Origin: Streptomyces sp. Isolate_45
GTDB lineage: Bacteria > Actinomycetota > Actinomycetes > Streptomycetales > Streptomycetaceae
Direction of reading: 5' to 3'
Assembly: GCF_024721315.2 (NCBI RefSeq)
Contig: NZ_JANFAK020000014.1
Span: forward strand, 30,859 to 94,858
DNA: 64,000 nt
The position numbers and the translations under genes are program-made. The notes below the pieces were generated by a model. That model saw only the letters and a list, made by a program, of their open reading frames with translations, was not told the origin of the DNA and ran no database searches. Positions within the stretch are counted from its first letter, which is position 1; the number at the start of each line of letters is the position of its first letter. Positions 55,626 to 64,000 of the stretch are shown here, piece by piece.

Positions 55626-56243
55626 TCACAAAGGACGCAGTGCCGGTTCCTTGCGCGCCCCACCGAGCAGGCGGTCGAGGGCCAGCTCGACGTCTTCCTT
55701 CCACGACAAGGTCGTGCGCAGTTCCAGGCGCAGCCTCGGGTGGGCCGGGTGCGGACGGACCGTCTTGAAGCCCACCGAGAGCAGGTGATCGGCCGGGAGC
55801 AGACACGCCGGGCGTTCCCACCGCGCGTCGCCGAACGCCTCGATCGCCTTGAAGCCCCGGCGCAGAAGGTCCTTGGCGACCGTCTGCACCATCACCCGGC
55901 CCAAGCCCTGCCCCTGATAGCCCGGCATGATCCATGCCGTGATCAGCTGAACCGCGTCCGGGGACACCGGGCTGGTCGGGAACGAGGCCGCCCTGGGCAC
56001 GTAGGCCGGTGGGGCGTAGAGGACGAAGCCCACCGGCAACTCGTCCACGTAGACCACCCGGCCGCAGGAACCCCAGTCCAGCAGGACGGCGGAGATCCAG
56101 GCCTCCTTCTGGACCTCCGAAGTACCCGCCTTCACCGCGGCCTCACCGCTGACGGGATCCAGCTCCCAGAACACACAGTTCCGGCAACGCTTGGGCAGGT
56201 CCTGGAGGTTGTCCAGCGTGAGCGGTACCAGCCGACGACCCAT
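55626..56243 (-). CDS. GNAT acetyltransferase near parB
   Basis: A 205-residue GNAT. A Cys pair (C20-R-N-C23, in KRCRNCVFWELDP) is followed by VVYVDELPVGFVLYAPP, the acetyl-CoA loop PGYQGQGLGRVMVQTV, and a C-terminal arm (ELRTTLSWKEDVELALDRLLG). Family members with this N-terminus are conserved beside parAB in Streptomyces, as I recall. Substrate unknown; the Cys pair may bind metal. Confidence 0.85.
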   Translation of the reverse strand: MGRRLVPLTLDNLQDLPKRCRNCVFWELDPVSGEAAVKAGTSEVQKEAWISAVLLDWGSCGRVVYVDELPVGFVLYAPPAYVPRAASFPTSPVSPDAVQLITAWIMPGYQGQGLGRVMVQTVAKDLLRRGFKAIEAFGDARWERPACLLPADHLLSVGFKTVRPHPAHPRLRLELRTTLSWKEDVELALDRLLGGARKEPALRPL

Positions 56244-56336
56244 GACGGCATCGTATCCACAGCCCCCTCACCCTTCGAGCGCGGACGGCTCCCGGTGACC
56301 GAGGAAAGATGACTCTGCCGAAAAGGGGCTGAAAAA

Positions 56337-56372
56337 GGCGGGCCGCACCGGCTTGCGCCGGCGCGGCCCGCC
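56337..56372 (-). terminator. parAB terminator
   Basis: A 15-bp stem (GGCGGGCCGC-A-CCGGC with GCCGG-C-GCGGCCCGCC, one A-C mismatch) and a 4-nt loop, 15 bp past the parB stop. Confidence 0.8.
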
Positions 56373-56386
56373 CTCGGCCATCCGAG

Positions 56387-57487
56387 CTACTCCCCGGACT
56401 GCCCCTGCTCCAGTACCCGTCCCTCACCCGGCGCCAAAGTGCCCAGAATCCGCTCCAGGTCCTCCATCGACGCGAACTCGACGGTGATCTTGCCCCTCTT
56501 CTGACCCAGGTCCACCTTCACCCGCGTCTCGAACCTGTCCGAGAGCCGCGTCGCCAGTTCGCTCAGCGCCGGGGCCACCCGGGCACCGGCTCGCGGGCCC
56601 TTCGGCTTCGCCGGGCTGGAGGACTCCGAACCCATCAGGAACACGATCTCCTCGACCGTGCGCACCGAGAGGCCCTCTTCCACGATCCTGGTCGCCAGCG
56701 CCTCCTGCTGTTCGGCGTCCTCCACCGGCAGCAGCGCTCGCGCGTGTCCCGCCGACAGCACGCCCGCCGCCACCTTGAGCCGCACCTTGGGCGGCAGCTT
56801 CAGCAGGCGCAGCGTGTTCGAGACCTGCGGGCGGGAGCGCCCGATCCGGTCCGCCAGCTGGTCGTGGGTGCACTTGAAGTCCTGGAGCAGCTGGTCGTAC
56901 GCCTCCGCCTCCTCCAAGGGGTTCAACTGCGCCCGGTGCAGGTTCTCCAGGAGGGCGTCCAGCAGGAGCTTGTCGTCCTCCGTCGCCCGGACGATCGCGG
57001 GAATCCGCTCCAGCCCGGCCTCCTTGCAGGCCCGCAGACGCCTCTCACCCATGATCAGCTCATAGGCCCCGGGACCGGACTGCCGCACGACCACCGGTTG
57101 GAGAAGGCCCACCTCCTGGATGGAGGTCACCAGCTCCGCCAAGGCGTCCTCATCGAACACCTCGCGCGGCTGGCGCGGGTTGGGCTTGATCGTGTCCAGG
57201 GGAAGCTCGGCGAACATGGCCACCGCCGCCGCACCGGCATCCGGCTCAGTGGGCTCGGCGGCACTCTCCGCCACCTGCTCCACCACCGGCTCCGGCCCCG
57301 GCGCTTCACGTGAAACGGCCGCCTGCGACAGCGAAGCCAGCTTCGCCGCTGCGATGCCCCGCTCCGACGTCAGCGCCGGCATCGCCGACGGTGACGTCGA
57401 ACCCGTGCCGACCGGTGTCTTCTCCTGCGGAGCAGCCGGGATCAGCGCCGCGAGCCCCCGCCCCAGCCCCCTACGTCGCTCACTCAC
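56387..57487 (-). CDS. parB: Chromosome-partitioning protein ParB
   Basis: ParB of 366 residues, the parS-binding CTP switch that loads on the origin region. N-terminal SERRRGLGRGLAALIP box, ParB/Srx domain (LPLDTIKPNPRQPREVFDEDAL..., GERRLRACKEAGLERIPAIVR with GERR CTP motif), KorB-like HTH (QLADRIGRSRPQVSNTLRLLKLP), and C-terminal dimerisation (KITVEFASMEDLERIL). GTG 57487 overlaps the parA stop by 4 nt. A one-mismatch parS is inside. Confidence 0.97.
   Translation of the reverse strand: MSERRRGLGRGLAALIPAAPQEKTPVGTGSTSPSAMPALTSERGIAAAKLASLSQAAVSREAPGPEPVVEQVAESAAEPTEPDAGAAAVAMFAELPLDTIKPNPRQPREVFDEDALAELVTSIQEVGLLQPVVVRQSGPGAYELIMGERRLRACKEAGLERIPAIVRATEDDKLLLDALLENLHRAQLNPLEEAEAYDQLLQDFKCTHDQLADRIGRSRPQVSNTLRLLKLPPKVRLKVAAGVLSAGHARALLPVEDAEQQEALATRIVEEGLSVRTVEEIVFLMGSESSSPAKPKGPRAGARVAPALSELATRLSDRFETRVKVDLGQKRGKITVEFASMEDLERILGTLAPGEGRVLEQGQSGE
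57303..57316. other. parS: Degenerate parS inside parB
   Basis: GCTTCACGTGAAAC, one mismatch (second base), inside the parB coding sequence (VSREA instead of VSRET). Confidence 0.75.
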
Positions 57488-58584
57488 TGGATCCCCTCCG
57501 CCACACTCTGCGTGCTGTTCGTGCCCGCGCCCACATGGGCGTTCCGGGCGTCGTAATGAATTCCGGCACCGCGCATCGCGATCTCCCGCGCCGCCTCCAG
57601 GTAGGAGAGCGCGCCGCTGGAACCCGGGTCGTACGTGAGCACCGTCTGGCCGTAGCTCGGGGCCTCCGAGATGCGCACCGAGCGCGGGATGCTCGTGCGC
57701 AGCACCTCCTTGCCGAAGTGGGTGCGCACCTCCTCCGCCACCTGCGAGGCCAGTCGCGTCCTGCCGTCGTACATCGTCAGCAGGATGGTCGACACGTGCA
57801 GCGTCGGATTCAGGTGCGACCGCACCAGGTCGACGTTGCGCAGCAGCTGACCGAGACCTTCGAGCGCGTAGTACTCGCACTGGATCGGGATCAGCACCTC
57901 CGCGCCGGCGACCATGGCGTTCACGGTCAGCAGGCCCAGGGAGGGCGGGCAGTCGATCAGGATGTAGTCGAGCGGCTGCTCATAGGCCTGGATCGCCCGC
58001 TGGAGTCGGCTCTCGCGGGCCACCAACGACACCAGCTCGATCTCCGCGCCGGCCAGGTCGATCGTGGCGGGGGCGCAGAAGAGCCCCTCCACGTCGACCA
58101 CGGGCTGAACGACTTCCATCAGCGGACGGCTGTCCACCAGGACGTCGTAGATCGACGGGACCTCGGCGTGGTGGTCGATGCCCAGCGCCGTGGACGCGTT
58201 GCCCTGCGGGTCGAGGTCGATCACGAGGACCCGGGCGCCGTGCAGGGCCAGCGAGGCGGCCAGGTTCACGGTCGTCGTGGTCTTGCCGACGCCGCCCTTC
58301 TGGTTGGCCACCACCATGATGCGGGTGTCAGCGGGCCTCGGCAGAGCGGCACCGGACCGTCCCAGGGCCTCGATGGCCACCTGGGCGGCACGGCCGACGG
58401 GGCCCTCGCTGATGTCGTCGTTGTCGACGAGGGGCGGTGGCGATGTTTCACGTGAAACATCGCCTGGCGATTCAGAGCGGGGACCTGGGACCGGATCGGT
58501 CATCGGCCCCGCGAGGTTGGCGTCGGACCGCACGGTGTCACTCTCCTCGGCAGCGGGCTCGCGATGAACAGAGCCTGCCATGTC
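57484..58584 (-). CDS. parA: Chromosome-partitioning ATPase ParA
   Basis: Walker-type ParA ATPase, 366 residues from ATG 58584; GTG 58743 would add 53 residues and ATG 58503 would shorten it. Deviant Walker A is VVANQKGGVGKTTTTVNLAASLA, then VIDLDPQGNASTALG, and YILIDCPPSLGLLTVNAM. A parS at 58445-58458 in the N-terminal extension is translated as VSRET. The two DnaA boxes at 58618-58644 would be in its leader if the 58584 start is right. Confidence 0.93.
   Translation of the reverse strand, partial: DMAGSVHREPAAEESDTVRSDANLAGPMTDPVPGPRSESPGDVSRETSPPPLVDNDDISEGPVGRAAQVAIEALGRSGAALPRPADTRIMVVANQKGGVGKTTTTVNLAASLALHGARVLVIDLDPQGNASTALGIDHHAEVPSIYDVLVDSRPLMEVVQPVVDVEGLFCAPATIDLAGAEIELVSLVARESRLQRAIQAYEQPLDYILIDCPPSLGLLTVNAMVAGAEVLIPIQCEYYALEGLGQLLRNVDLVRSHLNPTLHVSTILLTMYDGRTRLASQVAEEVRTHFGKEVLRTSIPRSVRISEAPSYGQTVLTYDPGSSGALSYLEAAREIAMRGAGIHYDARNAHVGAGTNSTQSVAEGIQ
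58445..58458. other. parS: parS 19
   Basis: Perfect 14-mer inside parA, at the centre of a 26-bp perfect palindrome (58439-58464). Confidence 0.93.
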
Positions 58585-58617
58585 ACCGGGGTCGCGAACC
58601 AGCGGGGCCCGTACTCC

Positions 58618-58644
58618 TGTGGATGAATCCACCGATGTGGACAA
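58618..58644. promoter_or_regulatory. Two DnaA boxes upstream of parA
   Basis: TGTGGATGA (58618-58626, one mismatch) and TGTGGACAA (58636-58644, perfect Streptomyces consensus) in the same orientation, 18 bp apart, just upstream of ATG 58584. Confidence 0.65.
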
Positions 58645-58727
58645 CTCCGTACCCCCCGCTTCCTTGCGGGAACGGGGGGCGGCAGCCGCACGGCCGCGGC
58701 TGATGATTCCGTGCAGCAGAGAGCGAC

Positions 58728-58741
58728 GTTTCACGTGAAAC
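58728..58741. other. parS: parS 20
   Basis: Perfect 14-mer in the parA upstream region, next to the upstream GTG 58743. Confidence 0.93.
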
Positions 58742-58847
58742 ACGATGCCCGGACGGGGTCTTCAGGCCGCCACGACACTCCGAAATGCGCACGTATAGGG
58801 CCCAACACGCCAGAATTACCGGGCCTCGTCCGCTCGCGCGGCGAGGT

Positions 58848-59564
58848 TCAGCGACGCCGGCGCGTCCTGCTCGTCCGCGCCGCCTTAGCCCGCTTGGCCG
58901 CAAACCTCACCCCGCCGGGGCTCTCTCCGACCTCGACCCGGACGACCGTGGTCATGGGATCCACGATGCCCTCGCCGACCTGGAGCACCGAGGTCTTCAC
59001 CACACCGAGCTTGGCCAACGCGACCTTGGCGGCCACCAGCTCCTCGTCCGCGGTGTCGCCCTTGAGCGCCAGCATCTCGCCGTACGGCCGCAGCAGCGGT
59101 ACGCCCCAGCCCGCCAGGCGGTCCAGGGGCGCCACCGCGCGGGCCGTCACCACGTGCACCGGCTGGACCTTGCCGAGCATCTCCTCGGCCCGCCCGCGCA
59201 CCACCGTGACGTGGTCCAGCCCCAGCAGCTCCACGGCTTCCTGAAGGAAGTTCGTGCGGCGGAGCAGGGGCTCCAGCAGAGTGATCTTGAGGTCCCGGCG
59301 GACCAGGGCGAGGGGGATGCCGGGCAGACCCGCGCCCGAGCCCACGTCGCAGACGGTGACGCCCTCGGGCACCACCTCCGACAGGACCGCGCAGTTCAGC
59401 AGGTGCCGCTCCCACAGCCGGGGCACCTCGCGCGGGCCGATCAGACCGCGCTGGACACCCGCGTCCGCCAGCAGCTCCGCATACCGCACAGCTTCCGGGA
59501 AAAATTCACCGAACACCGCGCGCGCCTCTTCAGGCGCCGGGGGAAGCTCAACTGCCTCCGTCAC
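58848..59564 (-). CDS. rsmG: 16S rRNA (guanine527-N7)-methyltransferase RsmG
   Basis: SAM-dependent GidB/RsmG of 238 residues, methylating G527 of 16S rRNA. SAM-binding motif VCDVGSGAGLPGIPLAL, then ITLLEPLLRRTNFLQEAVELLGL and TARAVAPLDRLAGWGVPLL. The C-terminus is Arg-rich. GTG 59564. In Streptomyces, rsmG mutations give low-level streptomycin resistance and antibiotic overproduction. Confidence 0.96.
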   Translation of the reverse strand: MTEAVELPPAPEEARAVFGEFFPEAVRYAELLADAGVQRGLIGPREVPRLWERHLLNCAVLSEVVPEGVTVCDVGSGAGLPGIPLALVRRDLKITLLEPLLRRTNFLQEAVELLGLDHVTVVRGRAEEMLGKVQPVHVVTARAVAPLDRLAGWGVPLLRPYGEMLALKGDTADEELVAAKVALAKLGVVKTSVLQVGEGIVDPMTTVVRVEVGESPGGVRFAAKRAKAARTSRTRRRR

Positions 59565-59633
59565 GGGGACCGTCCTTCCGTACAGAACCGCTCACGCCAA
59601 AACCGTGCCGTTCAACTGTCAGGCTTACAAACA

Positions 59634-59664
59634 TCGGCCCCGCCTGCGACACAGACGGGGCCGA
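59634..59664 (-). terminator. jag operon terminator
   Basis: A 9-bp stem TCGGCCCCG / CGGGGCCGA, 13-nt loop, between jag and rsmG. It separates the rpmH-jag operon from rsmG. Confidence 0.7.
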
Positions 59665-59680
59665 CCACATGATCTTCCGG

Positions 59681-60193
59681 TCAGGCCGGGAGCACAACGA
59701 CGAAGCGCTGCGGCTCCTCGCCCTCGGACTCGCTCTTCAGACCGGCGGCCGCCACGGCGTCGTGGACGACCTTTCGCTCGAACGGGGTCATCGGAGCCAG
59801 CTTCAGCGGCTCGCCCGATCCCCTCACGTCCGCCGCGGCCTGGGCACCCAGGGCCGTGAGCTCCTCGCGCTTCTTCGCCCGGAAGCCGGCGATGTCCAGC
59901 ATCAGCCGGCTGCGGTCCCCGGTCTCCCGGTGCACGGCCAGCCGCGTCAGCTCCTGCAGGGCCTCCAGGACCTCGCCATCGCGGCCCACGAGCTTCTGCA
60001 GCTCGCGGCTGGAGGAGTCACTGACGATGGAGACGGCGGCCCGGTCGGCCTCGACGTCCATGTCGATGTCGCCGTCCAGGTCGGCGATGTCCAGCAGACC
60101 CTCAAGGTAGTCGGCCGCGATCTCACCCTCCTGCTCAAGGCGGGTCAGGGTGTCGCCACTCTCAGCGGCGGCCGTGGTGGTGCCTTCCGTCAC
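59681..60193 (-). CDS. jag: Jag/KhpB RNA-binding protein
   Basis: A 170-residue KH-R3H protein. The KH domain (VSIVSDSSSRELQKLVGRDGEVLEALQELTRLAVH) is followed by the R3H domain (ALGAQAAADVRGSGEPLKLAPMTPFERKVVHDAV). RNA-binding partner near yidC. 15 nt downstream of yidC. Small-RNA and cell-wall functions in other phyla, untested here. Confidence 0.93.
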   Translation of the reverse strand: MTEGTTTAAAESGDTLTRLEQEGEIAADYLEGLLDIADLDGDIDMDVEADRAAVSIVSDSSSRELQKLVGRDGEVLEALQELTRLAVHRETGDRSRLMLDIAGFRAKKREELTALGAQAAADVRGSGEPLKLAPMTPFERKVVHDAVAAAGLKSESEGEEPQRFVVVLPA

Positions 60194-60208
60194 GGGAGGG
60201 ACTCCTTC

Positions 60209-61315
60209 TTACTTCTTGGAGGGCTTGCTGGGGGGCGTCTGACGCTTCGCCTTCGTCTGCCGCTTCGGCTGCTGCCGCTTGGTCGCGACACCGCCGCTCG
60301 CCGCATCCGCGTCCGCGGTGGCCTCAGTACTCGTGATCACGGAGCCGTCCGCCTGGGCGGCCATGCCCTGCTTGGTGAGCGCGGTGATGAACTTCCGCTC
60401 GTTGTCGTTGCGCTCCGGGCCCTTGGCCACGATCGCCGCGACGATCTTCTTCTTGCTCCGGCCCTTGACGGTGCCGTGGGCGCTGACCCGCTTCAGCAGA
60501 CGGGTCAGGTACTCGTCCTGCGCCTTGCTGCCCGGCGTCGGGTTCTGGTTGATCACGTACATCTGCTGGCCCATGGTCCACACGTTCGTGGTCAGCCAGT
60601 AGACGAGGACACCGACGGGGAAGTTGATGCCCATGACCGCGAAGATCACGGGGAAGATGTACATCAGCATCTTCTGCTGCTGCATGAAGGGGGTCTTGAC
60701 CGAGAGGTCGACGTTCTTCTGCATCAGCTGGCGCTGGGTGTAGAACTGCGACAGCGACATCAGGACGATCATGACGGCGGTGACGATCCGCACGTTGGTG
60801 ATCGAGGCGTCCAGCTCGGCGACCTTCGAGGCGCTGTCCGTGAACTTCGCCGCCAGCGGGGCGCCGAAGATGTGCGCCTGACGGGCGCTCTCCAGCAGCG
60901 ACTGGTTGATGACGCCGATGGTCTCGCCATTGGCGATGCTCGCGAGCACGTGGTACAGCGCGAAGAAGAACGGGGACTGCGCCAGGATGGGAAGGCACGA
61001 GGAGAGCGGGTTGGTACCCGTCTCCTTGTACAGCTTCATCATCTCTTCGGACTGACGCTGCTTGTCGTTCTTGTAGCGCTCCTGGATCGCCTTCATCTTC
61101 GGCTGGAGCGCCTGCATGCCCCGCGTCGCCTTGATCTGCTTCACGAAGAGCGGGATCAGACAGATACGGATAAGGATCACCAGGGACACGATGGACAGGC
61201 CCCAGGCCCACCCACTGTCCGCACCGAAGATCGCCCCGTACAGGGAGTGGAACTGGACGATGATCCACGAAACGGGTGTGGTGATAAAGCTGAACAGACT
61301 GGCAATCGTGTCCAC
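60209..61315 (-). CDS. yidC: Membrane protein insertase YidC
   Basis: YidC/Oxa1 insertase of 368 residues with five helices. The hydrophilic-groove helix ([12 protein letters not shown]), the segment [32 protein letters not shown], and the last helix [24 protein letters not shown] are clear. A Lys/Arg-rich tail ([23 protein letters not shown]) provides ribosome contact, as in other actinobacterial YidC. Confidence 0.97.
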   Translation of the reverse strand: MDTIASLFSFITTPVSWIIVQFHSLYGAIFGADSGWAWGLSIVSLVILIRICLIPLFVKQIKATRGMQALQPKMKAIQERYKNDKQRQSEEMMKLYKETGTNPLSSCLPILAQSPFFFALYHVLASIANGETIGVINQSLLESARQAHIFGAPLAAKFTDSASKVAELDASITNVRIVTAVMIVLMSLSQFYTQRQLMQKNVDLSVKTPFMQQQKMLMYIFPVIFAVMGINFPVGVLVYWLTTNVWTMGQQMYVINQNPTPGSKAQDEYLTRLLKRVSAHGTVKGRSKKKIVAAIVAKGPERNDNERKFITALTKQGMAAQADGSVITSTEATADADAASGGVATKRQQPKRQTKAKRQTPPSKPSKK

Positions 61316-61318
61316 TAA

Positions 61319-61600
61319 TCAGGCTCCTTGAGCATTGCGAGATCTACGCAACGCACTGCGCAGCTGCTCGTGCCAACGCGGGCGTTTCCGGGGTGGGACA
61401 TGATCCACACCACCCGGGGACCACGGATTGCACCGCAGGATCCGCCAGGCGGTTAGAACCGTCCCCTTCACCGCACCATGCCGGTCGATGGCCGCGAACC
61501 CGTAGTGCGAACACGAGGGGTAGTAGCGGCACACCGGCCCGAGCAGCGGACTGATCGTCCACTGGTACAGCTTGATCAAAGCGAGCAGCGGGTACTTCAT
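61319..61600 (-). CDS. yidD: YidD membrane-insertion efficiency factor
   Basis: A 93-residue YidD (PF01809) with [31 protein letters not shown] and [24 protein letters not shown]. It has three conserved cysteines. It overlaps rnpA by 4 nt and is 3 nt from yidC. Confidence 0.96.
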   Translation of the reverse strand: MKYPLLALIKLYQWTISPLLGPVCRYYPSCSHYGFAAIDRHGAVKGTVLTAWRILRCNPWSPGGVDHVPPRKRPRWHEQLRSALRRSRNAQGA

Positions 61601-61971
61601 CGAGCCACGCCTCCCAGCAGCCGCGCCAAGGCGGCGTCCAGGTCACGGGCCAGCTCGTCGTGGCCGGCATCGCCCGATCCGGGCAAGGCCCGCACTACCA
61701 CCAGGCTACCGGCGGGCAGCTGTGCCAGCCGATCGCGGACAAGATGGCGCAGGCGGCGCTTCACCCGGTTACGGACGACCGCGACGCCGACGGCCTTGCT
61801 GACGACGAAACCCGCACGCGGCGAGGGATCGATCTCCCCCGGCGCGTGCGGGTCCGTTGCACCGCTTGTTCTTAGGTGGACGACGAGGAGCGGGCGTCCT
61901 GCCCGCCGGCCTCGGCGCACCGCGCTCGCGAAGTCCTCACGCCGCCTCAGCCGATTTTCGGGAGACAGCAC
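61597..61971 (-). CDS. rnpA: Ribonuclease P protein component
   Basis: RNase P protein subunit of 124 residues; assists the RNA subunit in tRNA 5' maturation. Landmarks: [19 protein letters not shown] and the RNR motif [24 protein letters not shown] 61971. Between rpmH and yidD in the classical order. Confidence 0.97.
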   Translation of the reverse strand: MLSPENRLRRREDFASAVRRGRRAGRPLLVVHLRTSGATDPHAPGEIDPSPRAGFVVSKAVGVAVVRNRVKRRLRHLVRDRLAQLPAGSLVVVRALPGSGDAGHDELARDLDAALARLLGGVAR

Positions 61972-61992
61972 GACGTCACGACCTGCGCGTTG

Positions 61993-62130
61993 TTACGCGG
62001 AAAGGGCGGCGCGGCCCTTGCCACGACGGTTCGCGAGGATCGCGCGACCGGCACGGGTACGCATCCGGAGACGGAAGCCGTGGGTCTTGGCACGACGGCG
62101 GTTGTTCGGCTGGAAGGTGCGCTTGCTCAC
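61993..62130 (-). CDS. rpmH: 50S ribosomal protein L34 (bL34)
   Basis: L34 of 45 residues beginning [20 protein letters not shown] and ending [14 protein letters not shown] 62130 has a GGAG site 7 nt upstream. First gene of the rpmH-rnpA-yidD-yidC-jag operon; divergent from dnaA. Confidence 0.98.
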   Translation of the reverse strand: MSKRTFQPNNRRRAKTHGFRLRMRTRAGRAILANRRGKGRAALSA

Positions 62131-62488
62131 TCGGGGGCTCCAGAGAATGAATCGTTATGGCGGTACATCGCCTGGCTGTCACCGTGCGCCCACGAGGAAC
62201 TCGCGTGTTCGCCCGAGTGGACACCGCTAAACGATCACGAAAGTGACCTTCGCCCATCGGTAGGCAGGCGGCAGCAGCCATCGACAATTCGACCTCGTCA
62301 CGGTACGCGCGGCTACGCCATCCGGTCAAACCGAGCTCGTCTGCCGCACACTGTGCACAGGCTGTGGACAACGACTTGAACCGTGGCCACCGGCCTGACT
62401 ACCGTTGCCTGATCCCTGTTTTTTGTCCCGACCGTCCCAAAGAACCACACCTTCGTGGGACGGGACCCCCTGTGAGAGAGCGTGCTCT
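62131..62488. promoter_or_regulatory. rpmH-dnaA divergent regulatory region
   Basis: A 358-bp non-coding region. A perfect DnaA box TGTGGACAA (62363-62371) precedes a candidate dnaA promoter, -35 TTGAAC (62376-62381) and -10 TACCGT (62400-62405) with an 18-bp spacer. A weaker box-like TGTGCACAG (62352-62360) is adjacent. The spacing implies DnaA autoregulation. The rpmH promoter must also lie here. Confidence 0.55.
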
Positions 62489-64000
62489 GTGGCTGACGTA
62501 CCCGCCGATCTTGCCGCAGTGTGGCCACGCGTGCTCGAGAAGCTGCTCGGCGAGGGTCAGCAAGGCATCGAGCCCAAGGACAAGCAGTGGGTCGAACGAT
62601 GCCAGCCGCTGGCCCTGGTCGCCGACACCGCGTTGCTCGCCGTCCCCAACGAGTGGGGCAAGCGCGTACTCGAAGGCCGGCTCGCCCCGCTGATCAGCGA
62701 CGCGCTGAGCCGCGAGTGCGGCCGGCCCATCCGCATCGCCATCACCGTCGACGACTCCGCGGGCGAACCCGCGCCGTCATCCCCGCCCCCCTCCGCGCAG
62801 CGCGAGGGCTACGAACCGTACGGCGGCCAGCGCCCCGGCGGTCACACCGGGCACACCGGGCACACCGGCCCGGGTGACGACCTCCCCACCGCCCGCCCCG
62901 CCTATCCGGACTACCAGCAGCAGCGCCCCGAACCCGGCGCCTGGCCCCGCGGCGGCCAGCAGGACGACTACGGCTGGCAGCAGCAGCGGCTCGGCGGCTT
63001 CCCCGAGCGGGACCCGTACGCCTCCCCGCAGCCGGGCTACCTCCAGCAGCCCGACCCCGGCGGCTACGACCAGGGCTCCTACGAGCAGTCCAAGTACGGG
63101 GACCAGTCCTCCTACGAACAGCAGAAGTACGAGAACCAGCAGTACCAGCAGCCCTCGCCGCGCCCGGCCCCCGGCCGCCCCGCGCCGCCGCCGGCCCCGT
63201 CCGGCGGTTCCACGTCCGGGCCGCTGGAGCCGACGGCCCGGCTGAACCCGAAGTACCTCTTCGACACCTTCGTCATCGGCGCCTCCAACCGCTTCGCGCA
63301 CGCCGCCGCGGTGGCCGTCGCCGAGGCGCCGGCGAAGGCGTACAACCCCCTCTTCATCTACGGGGAGTCGGGCCTCGGCAAGACGCACCTGCTGCACGCC
63401 ATCGGGCACTACGCGCGGAGCCTCTACCCCGGCACCCGGGTGCGGTACGTGAGCTCGGAGGAGTTCACCAACGAGTTCATCAACTCCATCCGCGACGGCA
63501 AGGGCGACGCCTTCCGCAAGCGCTACCGCGAGATGGACATCCTGCTGGTCGACGACATCCAGTTCCTCGCGAGCAAGGAGTCGACGCAGGAGGAGTTCTT
63601 CCACACCTTCAACACGCTGCACAACGCCAACAAGCAGATCGTGCTGTCCTCGGACCGGCCGCCCAAGCAGCTCGTCACCCTTGAGGACCGGCTCCGCAAC
63701 CGCTTCGAGTGGGGCCTGATCACCGACGTCCAGCCACCCGAGCTGGAGACCCGCATCGCGATCCTGCGCAAGAAGGCCGTCCAGGAGCAGCTCAACGCCC
63801 CGCCGGAGGTACTGGAGTTCATCGCCTCCCGCATCTCGCGCAACATCCGCGAGCTGGAGGGGGCGCTGATCCGGGTGACGGCGTTCGCCAGCCTCAACCG
63901 GCAGCCGGTCGACCTCGGACTCACCGAGGACGTCCTGAAGAACCTGATCCCGGGCGGCGAGGACAGCGCGCCCGAGATCACCGCCTCCGACATCATGGCG
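62489..64000 (+). CDS. dnaA: Chromosomal replication initiator DnaA (3' end outside window)
   Basis: Replication initiator; 504 codons visible from GTG 62489. Domain I ([28 protein letters not shown]) is followed by a linker of about 180 residues, rich in Pro, Gln, Tyr and Gly with repeated short motifs ([16 protein letters not shown]), typical of Streptomyces. The AAA+ domain begins near residue 250 with Walker A GESGLGKT (292-299) and Walker [10 protein letters not shown], then the [14 protein letters not shown] arginine region. The C-terminal DNA-binding domain IV is off the edge. Confidence 0.97.
   Translation, partial: MADVPADLAAVWPRVLEKLLGEGQQGIEPKDKQWVERCQPLALVADTALLAVPNEWGKRVLEGRLAPLISDALSRECGRPIRIAITVDDSAGEPAPSSPPPSAQREGYEPYGGQRPGGHTGHTGHTGPGDDLPTARPAYPDYQQQRPEPGAWPRGGQQDDYGWQQQRLGGFPERDPYASPQPGYLQQPDPGGYDQGSYEQSKYGDQSSYEQQKYENQQYQQPSPRPAPGRPAPPPAPSGGSTSGPLEPTARLNPKYLFDTFVIGASNRFAHAAAVAVAEAPAKAYNPLFIYGESGLGKTHLLHAIGHYARSLYPGTRVRYVSSEEFTNEFINSIRDGKGDAFRKRYREMDILLVDDIQFLASKESTQEEFFHTFNTLHNANKQIVLSSDRPPKQLVTLEDRLRNRFEWGLITDVQPPELETRIAILRKKAVQEQLNAPPEVLEFIASRISRNIRELEGALIRVTAFASLNRQPVDLGLTEDVLKNLIPGGEDSAPEITASDIMA

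Noticed and set aside
56253..56261. DnaA-box-like GTATCCACA upstream of the GNAT gene
   Set aside because: Single isolated one-mismatch match, expected by chance.
62489..64000. oriC within the window
   Set aside because: In Streptomyces oriC lies between dnaA and dnaN, past the right edge. The DnaA boxes seen here are too few and are not arranged like oriC.

Overview
The window is high-GC actinobacterial DNA, almost certainly a Streptomyces chromosome next to the replication origin. The evidence is the order dnaA / rpmH-rnpA-yidD-yidC-jag / rsmG / parA-parB at the right end, ssgA-ssgR, femX, ptpA, an SsbA with a Gly-rich tail, GTG/TTG starts, and about twenty copies of the Streptomyces parS 14-mer GTTTCACGTGAAAC. 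From memory, the order matches S. coelicolor from the cydA region (about SCO3945) down to dnaA (SCO3879). I see no rRNA, tRNA, CRISPR array, prophage or insertion sequence. oriC itself (normally between dnaA and dnaN) lies beyond the right edge.

Layout. 1-5.6 kb: cydA-cydB-cydCD (cytochrome bd oxidase and its ABC exporter) on the minus strand behind a perfect Rex operator. 5.7-17.2 kb: a cyclophilin-like protein, HisC-type aminotransferase, LacI regulator, metallophosphatase, membrane protein, glycosyltransferase, aldo/keto reductase with a MerR-type promoter, thiC with a TPP riboswitch, and a YibE/F protein. 17.2-28.4 kb: ssgA and its activator ssgR, small membrane and cupin proteins, ptpA, a cystathionine gamma-lyase-type enzyme, LysR, NUDIX, flavohaemoglobin-like protein, HAD phosphatase, two GNATs and a serine hydrolase. 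28.5-33.7 kb: dnaB, a MATE exporter and the rpsF-ssb-rpsR-rplI operon. 34-45.7 kb: femX, an alanine-racemase-like protein, a GT87 membrane mannosyltransferase, a class A PBP, PadR + inositol phosphate synthase, an MFS carrier and the CCA-adding enzyme. 45.9-55.5 kb: DUF6049 protein, murJ, a pseudokinase, sigM and its ZAS anti-sigma factor, and trxB-trxA with a SigR-type promoter. 55.6-64 kb: a GNAT, parB-parA, rsmG, jag, yidC, yidD, rnpA, rpmH, and dnaA running off the edge.

Themes. (i) Replication and segregation: dnaA, dnaB, ssb, parA, parB, 20 perfect and 2 degenerate parS sites, and DnaA boxes upstream of dnaA, at dnaB and in the parA leader. (ii) Envelope: murJ, the pseudokinase, PBP, femX, GT87, yidC and ssgA/ssgR. 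(iii) Redox: Rex-cydABCD, SigR-trxBA, flavohaemoglobin and SigM.

The gene content is mostly conserved core. The most unusual structure is how parS is built into other elements. It is translated in three frames, supplies a stop codon, and forms the centre of 26-38 bp perfect palindromes that look like transcription terminators.
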